Positions 1 through 7,754 of a stretch of 64,000 nucleotides of DNA are shown one piece after another (positions within the stretch are counted from its first letter, which is position 1; every line of letters starts with the position of its first letter). The stretch is from Anisakis pegreffii (lineage: Eukaryota > Nematoda > Chromadorea > Rhabditida > Anisakidae): contig JAPYMA010002492.1 in assembly GCA_035041965.1 (NCBI GenBank), positions 1-64,000 on the forward strand. The letters run 5' to 3'. The notes beneath the pieces are model-generated. The model was given only the letters and a program-made list of their open reading frames with translations, was not told the origin of the DNA and ran no database searches. The position numbers were made by a program, and so were the translations under genes.

Positions 1-18
1 AATTGCCAGGAACATCCA

Positions 19-91
19 GGTCCCGTGGTGTAGCGGTTATCACGCCTGCTTTACACGCAGGAGGTCGCCGGTTCGATCCCGGCCGGGATCA
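19..91 (+). tRNA. tRNA-Val(TAC), unit 1
   Basis: Anticodon TAC, D-loop C16, all stems intact. Confidence 0.95.
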
Positions 92-190
92 GACAAGAAA
101 ATAGTCGGAAATATTGTTTTTACAATCTTAAAATTCCCTTAATTACGTTTCCTATGGCCCAGAAAAGCCAGGAATTGCCAGGAACATCCA

Positions 191-263
191 GGTCCCGTGG
201 TGTAGTGGTTATCACGCCTGCTTCACACGCAGGAGGTCGCCGGTTCGATCCCGGCCGGGATCA
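191..263 (+). tRNA. tRNA-Val(CAC), unit 2
   Basis: Anticodon CAC, T16, intact. Followed by the spacer variant with GGTCCAGAAAACCC. Confidence 0.95.
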
Positions 264-362
264 GACAAGAAAATAGTCGGAAATGTTGTTTTTACAATCT
301 TAAAATTCCTTAAATTACGTTTCCTATGGTCCAGAAAACCCAGGAATTTCCAGGAACATCCA

Positions 363-435
363 GGTCCCGTGGTGTAGTGGTTATCACGCCTGCTTAACAC
401 GCAGGAGGTCGCCGGTTCGATCCCGGCCGGGATCA
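363..435 (+). tRNA. tRNA-Val(AAC), unit 3
   Basis: Anticodon AAC (A34 expected to be read as inosine), T16, intact. Confidence 0.95.
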
Positions 436-534
436 GACAAGAAAATAGTCGGAAATGTTGTTTTTACAATCTTAAAATTCCTTAAATTACGTTTCCTATG
501 GTCCAGAAAACCCAGGAATTTCCAGGAACATCCA

Positions 535-607
535 GGTCCCGTGGTGTAGCGGTTATCACGCCTGCTTCACACGCAGGAGGTCGCCGGTTCGATCCCGGCC
601 GGGATCA
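535..607 (+). tRNA. tRNA-Val(CAC), unit 4
   Basis: Anticodon CAC, C16, intact. Confidence 0.95.
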
Positions 608-706
608 GACAAGAAAATAGTCGGAAATGTTGTTTTTACAATCTTAAAATTCCTTAAATTACGTTTCCTATGGCCCAGAAAAGCCAGGAATTGCCAGGAA
701 CATCCA

Positions 707-779
707 GGTCCCGTGGTGTAGTGGTTATCACGCCTGCTTAACACGCAGGAGGTCGCCGGTTCGATCCCGGCCGGGATCA
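707..779 (+). tRNA. tRNA-Val(AAC), unit 5
   Basis: Anticodon AAC, T16, intact. Followed by the GTCAAG spacer variant. Confidence 0.95.
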
Positions 780-878
780 GTCAAGAAAATAGTCGGAAAT
801 ATTGTTTTTACAATCTTAAAATTCCCTTAATTACGATTCCTATGGCCCAGAAAAGCCAGGAATTGCCAGGAACATCCA

Positions 879-951
879 GGTCCCGTGGTGTAGCGGTTAT
901 CACGCCTGCTTCACACGCAGGAGGTCGCCGGTTCGATCCCGGCCGGGATCA
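879..951 (+). tRNA. tRNA-Val(CAC), unit 6
   Basis: Anticodon CAC, C16, intact. Confidence 0.95.
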
Positions 952-1050
952 GACAAGAAAATAGTCGGAAATATTGTTTTTACAATCTTAAAATTCCCTT
1001 AATTACGTTTCCTATGGCCCAGAAAAGCCAGGAATTGCCAGGAACATCCA

Positions 1051-1137
1051 GGTCCCGTGGTGTAGCGGTTATGGTGTAGTGGTTATCACGCCTGCTTAAC
1101 ACGCAGGAGGTCGCCGGTTCGATCACGGCCGGGATCA
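1051..1137 (+). pseudogene. tRNA-Val(AAC)-like, unit 7, broken D arm
   Basis: 87 nt instead of 73. A 14-nt direct duplication of the D-arm segment GGTGTAG[C/T]GGTTAT makes a normal D arm impossible. C61 to A also breaks the near-universal G53-C61 pair. Anticodon AAC is still present. Confidence 0.85.
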
Positions 1138-1236
1138 GACAAGAAAATAGTCGGAATTGTTGTTTTTACAATCTTAAAATTCCTTAAATTACGTTTCCTA
1201 TGGCCCAGAAAAGCCAGGAATTGCCAGGAACATCCA

Positions 1237-1308
1237 GGTCTCGTGGTGTAGTGGTTATCGCGCCTGCTTAACACGCAGGAGGTCGCCGGTTCGATCCCGA
1301 CGGGATCA
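1237..1308 (+). pseudogene. tRNA-Val(AAC)-like, unit 8, degraded
   Basis: 72 nt. C5 to T weakens the acceptor stem, A24 to G alters the D stem, and one base is lost at the T-stem/acceptor junction (CCGACGGG where others read CCGGCCGGG). The most degraded full-length unit. Confidence 0.75.
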
Positions 1309-1407
1309 GTCAAGGAAATAGTCGGAAATATTGTTTTTACAATCTTAAAATCCCCTTAATTACAATTCCTATGGCCCAGAAAAGCCAGAAATTGCTAGGA
1401 ACATCCA

Positions 1408-1480
1408 GGTCCCGTGGTGTAGCGGTTATCACGCCTGCTTAACACGCAGGAGGTCGCCGGTTCGATCCCGGCCGGGATCA
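1408..1480 (+). tRNA. tRNA-Val(AAC), unit 9
   Basis: Anticodon AAC, C16, intact. Confidence 0.95.
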
Positions 1481-1579
1481 GACAAGAAAATAGTCGGAAA
1501 TGTTGTTTTTACAATCTTAAAATTCCTTAAATTACGTTTCCTATGGCCCAGAAAAGCCAGGAATTGCCAGGAACATCCA

Positions 1580-1652
1580 GGTCACGTGGTGTAGTGGTTA
1601 TCACGCCTGCTTAACACGCAGGAGGTCGCCGGTTCGATCCCGGCCGGGATCA
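1580..1652 (+). tRNA. tRNA-Val(AAC), unit 10, acceptor mismatch
   Basis: Anticodon AAC, T16. C5 to A gives an A-G mismatch in the acceptor stem, so function is uncertain. Confidence 0.75.
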
Positions 1653-1751
1653 GTCAAGAAAATAGTCGGAAATATTGTTTTTACAATCTTAAAATTCCCT
1701 TAATTACGATTCCTATGGCCCAGAAAAGCCAGGAATTGCCAGGAACATCCA

Positions 1752-1824
1752 GGTCCCGTGGTGTAGCGGTTATCACGCCTGCTTCACACGCAGGAGGTCG
1801 CCGGTTCGATCCCGGCCGGGATCA
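1752..1824 (+). tRNA. tRNA-Val(CAC), unit 11
   Basis: Anticodon CAC, C16, intact. Confidence 0.95.
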
Positions 1825-1923
1825 GACAAGAAAATAGTCGGAAATATTGTTTTTACAATCTTAAAATTCCCTTAATTACGTTTCCTATGGCCCAGAAAAG
1901 CCAGGAATTGCCAGGAACATCCA

Positions 1924-1996
1924 GGTCCCGTGGTGTAGCGGTTATCACGCCTGCTTTACACGCAGGAGGTCGCCGGTTCGATCCCGGCCGGGATCA
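1924..1996 (+). tRNA. tRNA-Val(TAC), unit 12
   Basis: Anticodon TAC, C16, intact. Confidence 0.95.
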
Positions 1997-2095
1997 GACA
2001 AGAAAATAGTCGGAAATATTGTTTTTACAATCTTAAAATTCCTTAAATTACGTTTCCTATGGCCCAGAAAAGCCAGGAATTGCCAGGAACATCCA

Positions 2096-2168
2096 GGTCC
2101 CGTGGTGTAGTGGTTATCACGCCTGCTTAACACGCAGGAGGTCGCCGGTTCGATCCCGGCCGGGATCA
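2096..2168 (+). tRNA. tRNA-Val(AAC), unit 13
   Basis: Anticodon AAC, T16, intact. GTCAAG spacer follows. Confidence 0.95.
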
Positions 2169-2267
2169 GTCAAGAAAATAGTCGGAAATATTGTTTTTAC
2201 AATCTTAAAATTCCCTTAATTACGATTCCTATGGCCCAGAAAAGCCAGGAATTGCCAGGAACATCCA

Positions 2268-2340
2268 GGTCCCGTGGTGTAGCGGTTATCACGCCTGCTT
2301 TACACGCAGGAGGTCGCCGGTTCGATCCCGGCCGGGATCA
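2268..2340 (+). tRNA. tRNA-Val(TAC), unit 14
   Basis: Anticodon TAC, C16, intact. The spacer after it is 1 nt longer (unit 173 bp). Confidence 0.95.
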
Positions 2341-2440
2341 GACAAGAAAATAGTCGGAAATATTGTTTTTACAATCTTAAAATTCCCTTAAATTACGTTT
2401 CCTATGGCCCAGAAAAGCCAGGAATTGCCAGGAACATCCA

Positions 2441-2513
2441 GGTCCCGTGGTGTAGCGGTTATCACGCCTGCTTTACACGCAGGAGGTCGCCGGTTCGATC
2501 CCGGCCGGGATCA
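2441..2513 (+). tRNA. tRNA-Val(TAC), unit 15
   Basis: Anticodon TAC, C16, intact. Confidence 0.95.
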
Positions 2514-2612
2514 GACAAGAAAATAGTCGGAAATATTGTTTTTACAATCTTAAAATTCCCTTAATTACGTTTCCTATGGCCCAGAAAAGCCAGGAATTGC
2601 CAGGAACATCCA

Positions 2613-2685
2613 GGTCCCGTGGTGTAGTGGTTATCACGCCTGCTTCACACGCAGGAGGTCACCGGTTCGATCCCGGCCGGGATCA
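2613..2685 (+). tRNA. tRNA-Val(CAC), unit 16
   Basis: Anticodon CAC, T16. G49 to A costs the first T-stem pair; the rest is intact. Confidence 0.85.
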
Positions 2686-2784
2686 GACAAGAAAATAGTC
2701 GGAAATGTTGTTTTTACAAGCTTAAAATTCCTTAAATTACGTTTCCTATGGTCCAGAAAACCCAGGAATTTCCAGGAACATCCA

Positions 2785-2857
2785 GGTCCCGTGGTGTAGT
2801 GGTTATCACGCCTGCTTAACACGCAGGAGGTCGCCGGTTCGATCCCGGCCGGGATCA
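2785..2857 (+). tRNA. tRNA-Val(AAC), unit 17
   Basis: Anticodon AAC, T16, intact. Confidence 0.95.
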
Positions 2858-2956
2858 GACAAGAAAATAGTCGGAAATGTTGTTTTTACAATCTTAAAAT
2901 TCCTTAAATTACGTTTCCTATGGCCCAGAAAAGCCAGGAATTGCCAGGAACATCCA

Positions 2957-3029
2957 GGTCCCGTGGTGTAGTGGTTATCACGCCTGCTTAACACGCAGGA
3001 GGTCGCCGGTTCGATCCCGGCCGGGATCA
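2957..3029 (+). tRNA. tRNA-Val(AAC), unit 18
   Basis: Anticodon AAC, T16, intact. Confidence 0.95.
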
Positions 3030-3128
3030 GACAAGAAAATAGTCGGAAATGTTGTTTTTACAATCTTAAAATTCCTTAAATTACGTTTCCTATGGCCCAG
3101 AAAAGCCAGGAATTGCCAGGAACATCCA

Positions 3129-3201
3129 GGTCCCGTGGTGTAGCGGTTATCACGCCTGCTTAACACGCAGGAGGTCGCCGGTTCGATCCCGGCCGGGATC
3201 A
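3129..3201 (+). tRNA. tRNA-Val(AAC), unit 19
   Basis: Anticodon AAC, C16, intact. GTCAAG spacer follows. Confidence 0.95.
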
Positions 3202-3300
3202 GTCAAGAAAATAGTCGGAAATATTGTTTTTACAATCTTAAAATTCCCTTAATTACGATTCCTATGGCCCAGAAAAGCCAGGAATTGCCAGGAACATCCA

Positions 3301-3373
3301 GGTCCCGTGGTGTAGCGGTTATCACGCCTGCTTTACACGCAGGAGGTCGCCGGTTCGATCCCGGCCGGGATCA
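3301..3373 (+). tRNA. tRNA-Val(TAC), unit 20
   Basis: Anticodon TAC, C16, intact. Confidence 0.95.
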
Positions 3374-3472
3374 GACAAGAAAATAGTCGGAAATATTGTT
3401 TTTACAATCTTAAAATTCCCTTAATTACGTTTCCTATGGCCCAGAAAAGCCAGGAATTGCCAGGAACATCCA

Positions 3473-3545
3473 GGTCCCGTGGTGTAGTGGTTATCACGCC
3501 TGCTTCACACGCAGGAGGTCGCCGGTTCGATCCCGGCCGGGATCA
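3473..3545 (+). tRNA. tRNA-Val(CAC), unit 21
   Basis: Anticodon CAC, T16, intact. Confidence 0.95.
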
Positions 3546-3644
3546 GACAAGAAAATAGTCGGAAATGTTGTTTTTACAATCTTAAAATTCCTTAAATTAC
3601 GTTTCCTATGGTCCAGAAAACCCAGGAATTTCCAGGAACATCCA

Positions 3645-3717
3645 GGTCCCGTGGTGTAGTGGTTATCACGCCTGCTTAACACGCAGGAGGTCGCCGGTTC
3701 GATCCCGGCCGGGATCA
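3645..3717 (+). tRNA. tRNA-Val(AAC), unit 22
   Basis: Anticodon AAC, T16, intact. Confidence 0.95.
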
Positions 3718-3816
3718 GACAAGAAAATAGTCGGAAATGTTGTTTTTACAATCTTAAAATTCCTTAAATTACGTTTCCTATGGTCCAGAAAACCCAGGAA
3801 TTGCCAGGAACATCCA

Positions 3817-3889
3817 GGTCCCGTGGTGTAGCGGTTATCACGCCTGCTTCACACGCAGGAGGTCGCCGGTTCGATCCCGGCCGGGATCA
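3817..3889 (+). tRNA. tRNA-Val(CAC), unit 23
   Basis: Anticodon CAC, C16, intact. The spacer before it mixes the AAACCC variant with the usual TTGCC end. Confidence 0.95.
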
Positions 3890-3988
3890 GACAAGAAAAT
3901 AGTCGGAAATGTTGTTTTTACAATCTTAAAATTCCTTAAATTACGTTTCCTATGGCCCAGAAAAGCCAGGAATTGCCAGGAACATCCA

Positions 3989-4061
3989 GGTCCCGTGGTG
4001 TAGCGGTTATCACGCCTGCTTCACACGCAGGAGGTCGCCGGTTCGATCCCGGCCGGGATCA
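3989..4061 (+). tRNA. tRNA-Val(CAC), unit 24
   Basis: Anticodon CAC, C16, intact. Confidence 0.95.
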
Positions 4062-4160
4062 GACAAGAAAATAGTCGGAAATATTGTTTTTACAATCTTA
4101 AAATTCCCTTAATTACGTTTCCTATGGCCCAGAAAAGCCAGGAATTGCCAGGAACATCCA

Positions 4161-4199
4161 GGTCCCGTGGTGTAGCGGTTATCACGCCTGCTTAACACG
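4161..4199 (+). pseudogene. Truncated tRNA-Val(AAC) 5' half, unit 25
   Basis: Only nucleotides 1-39 of the tRNA remain (through the anticodon loop, AAC). The sequence then jumps to ATCCAGG, the end of a spacer, so the 3' half and nearly all of a spacer are deleted. Confidence 0.9.
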
Positions 4200-4204
4200 A
4201 TCCA

Positions 4205-4277
4205 GGTCCCGTGGTGTAGCGGTTATCACGCCTGCTTCACACGCAGGAGGTCGCCGGTTCGATCCCGGCCGGGATCA
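4205..4277 (+). tRNA. tRNA-Val(CAC), unit 26
   Basis: Anticodon CAC, C16, intact. Starts 6 nt after the truncated copy. Confidence 0.93.
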
Positions 4278-4376
4278 GACAAGAAAATAGTCGGAAATAT
4301 TGTTTTTACAATCTTAAAATTCCCTTAATTACGTTTCCTATGGCCCAGAAAAGCCAGGAATTGCCAGGAACATCCA

Positions 4377-4449
4377 GGTCCCGTGGTGTAGCGGTTATCA
4401 CGCCTGCTTAACACGCAGGAGGTCGCCGGTTCGATCCCGGCCGGGATCA
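4377..4449 (+). tRNA. tRNA-Val(AAC), unit 27
   Basis: Anticodon AAC, C16, intact. Confidence 0.95.
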
Positions 4450-4548
4450 GACAAGAAAATAGTCGGAAATGTTGTTTTTACAATCTTAAAATTCCTTAAA
4501 TTACGTTTCCTATGGCCCAGAAAAGCCAGGAATTGCCAGGAACATCCA

Positions 4549-4621
4549 GGTCCCGTGGTGTAGCGGTTATCACGCCTGCTTTACACGCAGGAGGTCGCCG
4601 GTTCGATCCCGGCCGGGATCA
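4549..4621 (+). tRNA. tRNA-Val(TAC), unit 28
   Basis: Anticodon TAC, C16, intact. Confidence 0.95.
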
Positions 4622-4720
4622 GACAAGAAAATAGTCGGAAATATTGTTTTTACAATCTTAAAATTCCTTAAATTACGTTTCCTATGGCCCAGAAAAGCCA
4701 GGAATTGCCAGGAACATCCA

Positions 4721-4793
4721 GGTCCCGTGGTGTAGCGGTTATCACGCCTGCTTTACACGCAGGAGGTCGCCGGTTCGATCCCGGCCGGGATCA
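4721..4793 (+). tRNA. tRNA-Val(TAC), unit 29
   Basis: Anticodon TAC, C16, intact. Confidence 0.95.
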
Positions 4794-4892
4794 GACAAGA
4801 AAATAGTCGGAAATATTGTTTTTACAATCTTAAAATTCCCTTAATTACGTTTCCTATGGCCCAGAAAAGCCAGGAATTGCCAGGAACATCCA

Positions 4893-4965
4893 GGTCCCGT
4901 GGTGTAGCGGTTATCACGCCTGCTTCACACGCAGGAGGTCGCCGGTTCGATCCCGGCCGGGATCA
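4893..4965 (+). tRNA. tRNA-Val(CAC), unit 30
   Basis: Anticodon CAC, C16, body intact. The downstream T run reads TTTG instead of TTTTT, so the usual terminator is lost. Confidence 0.92.
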
Positions 4966-5064
4966 GACAAGAAAATAGTCGGAAATGTTGTTTGTACAAT
5001 CTTGAAATTCCTTAAATTACGTTTCCTATGGCCCAGATAAGCCGGGAATTGCCAGGAACATCCA

Positions 5065-5137
5065 GGTCCCGTGGTGTAGCGGTTATTACGCCTGCTTCAC
5101 ACGCAGGAGGTCGCCGGTTCGATCACGGCCGGGATCA
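5065..5137 (+). pseudogene. tRNA-Val(CAC)-like, unit 31, mutated
   Basis: Anticodon CAC, C16. C23 to T in the D stem and C61 to A, which breaks the G53-C61 pair. The second change and the following spacer (GGAATTGTTG) are shared with broken unit 7. Confidence 0.6.
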
Positions 5138-5236
5138 GACAAGAAAATAGTCGGAATTGTTGTTTTTACAATCTTAAAATTCCTTAAATTACGTTTCCTA
5201 TGGCCCAGAAAAGCCAGGAATTGCCAGGAACATCCA

Positions 5237-5309
5237 GGTCCCGTGGTGTAGTGGTTATCACGCCTGCTTAACACGCAGGAGGTCGCCGGTTCGATCCCGG
5301 CCGGGATCA
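5237..5309 (+). tRNA. tRNA-Val(AAC), unit 32
   Basis: Anticodon AAC, T16, intact. Confidence 0.95.
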
Positions 5310-5408
5310 GACAAGAAAATAGTCGGAAATGTTGTTTTTACAAGCTTAAAATTCCTTAAATTACGTTTCCTATGGTCCAGAAAACCCAGGAATTTCCAGG
5401 AACATCCA

Positions 5409-5481
5409 GGTCCCGTGGTGTAGCGGTTATCACGCCTGCTTAACACGCAGGAGGTCGCCGGTTCGATCCCGGCCGGGATCA
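5409..5481 (+). tRNA. tRNA-Val(AAC), unit 33
   Basis: Anticodon AAC, C16, intact. GTCAAG spacer follows. Confidence 0.95.
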
Positions 5482-5580
5482 GTCAAGAAAATAGTCGGAA
5501 ATATTGTTTTTACAATCTTAAAATTCCCTTAATTACGATTCCTATGGCCCAGAAAAGCCAGGAATTGCCAGGAACATCCA

Positions 5581-5653
5581 GGTCCCGTGGTGTAGCGGTT
5601 ATCACGCCTGCTTAACACGCAGGAGGTCGCCGGTTCGATCCCGGCCGGGATCA
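5581..5653 (+). tRNA. tRNA-Val(AAC), unit 34
   Basis: Anticodon AAC, C16, intact. First member of a three-tRNA block repeated at units 37-39. Confidence 0.95.
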
Positions 5654-5752
5654 GACAAGAAAATAGTCGGAAATGTTGTTTTTACAATCTTAAAATTCCT
5701 TAAATTACGTTTCCTATGGCCCAGAAAAGCCAGGAATTGCCAGGAACATCCA

Positions 5753-5825
5753 GGTCCCGTGGTGTAGTGGTTATCACGCCTGCTTAACACGCAGGAGGTC
5801 GCCGGTTCGATCCCGGCCGGGATCA
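5753..5825 (+). tRNA. tRNA-Val(AAC), unit 35
   Basis: Anticodon AAC, T16, intact. GTCAAG spacer follows. Confidence 0.95.
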
Positions 5826-5924
5826 GTCAAGAAAATAGTCGGAAATATTGTTTTTACAATCTTAAAATTCCCTTAATTACGATTCCTATGGCCCAGAAAA
5901 GCCAGGAATTGCCAGGAACATCCA

Positions 5925-5997
5925 GGTCCCGTGGTGTAGCGGTTATCACGCCTGCTTCACACGCAGGAGGTCGCCGGTTCGATCCCGGCCGGGATCA
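5925..5997 (+). tRNA. tRNA-Val(CAC), unit 36
   Basis: Anticodon CAC, C16, intact. Confidence 0.95.
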
Positions 5998-6096
5998 GAC
6001 AAGAAAATAGTCGGAAATATTGTTTTTACAATCTTAAAATTCCCTTAATTACGTTTCCTATGGCCCAGAAAAGCCAGGAATTGCCAGGAACATCCA

Positions 6097-6169
6097 GGTC
6101 CCGTGGTGTAGCGGTTATCACGCCTGCTTAACACGCAGGAGGTCGCCGGTTCGATCCCGGCCGGGATCA
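6097..6169 (+). tRNA. tRNA-Val(AAC), unit 37
   Basis: Anticodon AAC, C16, intact. Confidence 0.95.
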
Positions 6170-6268
6170 GACAAGAAAATAGTCGGAAATGTTGTTTTTA
6201 CAATCTTAAAATTCCTTAAATTACGTTTCCTATGGCCCAGAAAAGCCAGGAATTGCCAGGAACATCCA

Positions 6269-6341
6269 GGTCCCGTGGTGTAGTGGTTATCACGCCTGCT
6301 TAACACGCAGGAGGTCGCCGGTTCGATCCCGGCCGGGATCA
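6269..6341 (+). tRNA. tRNA-Val(AAC), unit 38
   Basis: Anticodon AAC, T16, intact. GTCAAG spacer follows. Confidence 0.95.
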
Positions 6342-6440
6342 GTCAAGAAAATAGTCGGAAATATTGTTTTTACAATCTTAAAATTCCCTTAATTACGATT
6401 CCTATGGCCCAGAAAAGCCAGGAATTGCCAGGAACATCCA

Positions 6441-6513
6441 GGTCCCGTGGTGTAGCGGTTATCACGCCTGCTTCACACGCAGGAGGTCGCCGGTTCGATC
6501 CCGGCCGGGATCA
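6441..6513 (+). tRNA. tRNA-Val(CAC), unit 39 (last)
   Basis: Anticodon CAC, C16, intact. Only 14 nt of array spacer follow (GACAAGAAAATAG), so the usual T5 terminator is missing; the first later T-rich stretch lies in the neighbouring gene's 3' flank. Confidence 0.93.
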
Positions 6514-6556
6514 GACAAGAAAATAGCAGCTTCATTAAAGGTTCTAATACTTCTTG

Positions 6557-7730
6557 CTAACTGCTCTGCTCTGAGAATCTATACGATTTGAATGCGCAGA
6601 TGAAAATCTTAAAAAGCATACCATAATTCAAATTACTGTTTAAGTAGTGGCGATAATTATTATTCACGCGATCGTCGTTAGCTGATAGACTGGCACTTCG
6701 TTGGAGTGCGTGCTTAATGTCGATTTCATCAACCAACAACGAATTCCAAACTCGTGAATTCTCATCTGCCGAATCCTCGACATCTGGCTGCCTCGCATTT
6801 TCCGGCTCTTCATCTCTCATCTGCACGTCAACACCTCTCCTGATTCGTTCTGAATTCACTAAGTGTCAATTATTCATTCTCGTGTATAACAAATAATACG
6901 AAGAGCACAACGAATACTGTTGAAGTCTTATAACAAAAACAGTAGCAATTAATTCTACTAGCATATTCATGGACATACAGTTACATTCATTCTACCATTA
7001 ATTATTTGTAAAGTTATAGAATTATCAGAAAATAAAATTGTCAGAACAAAAGTAAACATTACGGATGAAATAAAAGACAACTGCATAAAATACCATTATT
7101 ATTTTGCAAATGCAGTCTTGACCTCGCATGAGGATTGTGTTCGGCAGCACGTGCCAATTCCACTTCATCAACCAAAATACCGTTCCATGTTGAGTCATCC
7201 TGACTGGTTGTGGCCATCACGTTTGCATTTCCTTAATTTCGAGATTCATAACAAGAAAATATATCGACTGTAATTTCAGTACAAGCCACTTCGCAGCATA
7301 GACGTGACCATACTACCTAACTGATCCAAATACGAGATTTTGAGTACGAGTAAGAATGATAACACTAATCGTAATAACTATAAACTGTGAAATACTTAAA
7401 CAATTGAACAACTGCAATGACGGTACCAATAATGATAACCATGAAAATAACATCAATAATATTTAACATCAATATTTAACGGTACCAATAACATTAAAAT
7501 AACATCAATAAAATAACATCAATAACATCTATAATATGGAACATACCATTATTATTATTGATATTACTCGAAGCATTGCGTAAATTCATGGCGTGTTGTG
7601 CTATGATTGAACTCATTCGTGCAGTTTTCACCTCGCTTAATCTACCGATATTCACCGCGTTCACCGCATCGAACTCGTCGACGATTATGTCACCTCGACT
7701 CGCCGCTTCTGCCAAATCAATCAACGGCAT
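6557..7730 (-). CDS. Unrecognised protein with three LVDE-motif repeats
   Basis: I do not recognise this gene. Four exons join in phase: 7730-7547, 7231-7094, 6858-6622, 6570-6557 (190 residues, stop TAG). A splice-type acceptor (GATATCAG) sits 24 nt before the ATG, suggesting trans-splicing. Exons 1-3 each carry one copy of a motif: residues about 14-22 IIVDEFDAV, then WNGILVDEVELA, then WNSLLVDEIDIKHA. Exons 1 and 2 end in asparagine runs just before a donor of the form ATG|GTAT, and exon 3 also ends at such a donor. The layout suggests exon duplication. There is no signal peptide or membrane segment; the protein is polar, rich in N, D, E and R. The 14-nt last exon is unusually small. The gene converges on the tRNA array 44 bp away. 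A related motif occurs in the gene at 39662-40910. Function unknown. Confidence 0.6.
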
Positions 7731-7754
7731 AGCTCCCGACTAGCGTCTCCTTGC

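Larger units (their letters stand above)
1..6527 (+). repeat. Tandem array of tRNA-Val units (period about 172 bp)
   Basis: About 38 copies of a 172-bp unit: a 73-bp tRNA gene plus a 99-bp spacer. Every intact tRNA folds as a cloverleaf: acceptor GGTCCCG/CGGGATC, anticodon stem CCTGC/GCAGG, T stem GCCGG/CCGGC, discriminator A73, internal B box GGTTCGATCCC, no intron. A run of five T about 26 nt past each tRNA can serve as the Pol III terminator. Units differ mainly at wobble base 34 (A, C or T), at D-loop base 16 (C or T), and in a few linked spacer variants. The window opens inside a spacer, so the array continues to the left. It ends inside a spacer just before the convergent gene at 6557. 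Confidence 0.97.

Noticed and set aside
212..6306. Repeated 62-residue open frames on the - strand of the array (with GRDRTGDLLRVKQA)
   Set aside because: They are antisense translations of tRNA genes and spacers, a familiar source of false proteins in databases.
1..6527. CRISPR-like repeat/spacer layout
   Set aside because: The repeated part is a 73-nt tRNA and the spacers are near-identical; the host is a eukaryote.
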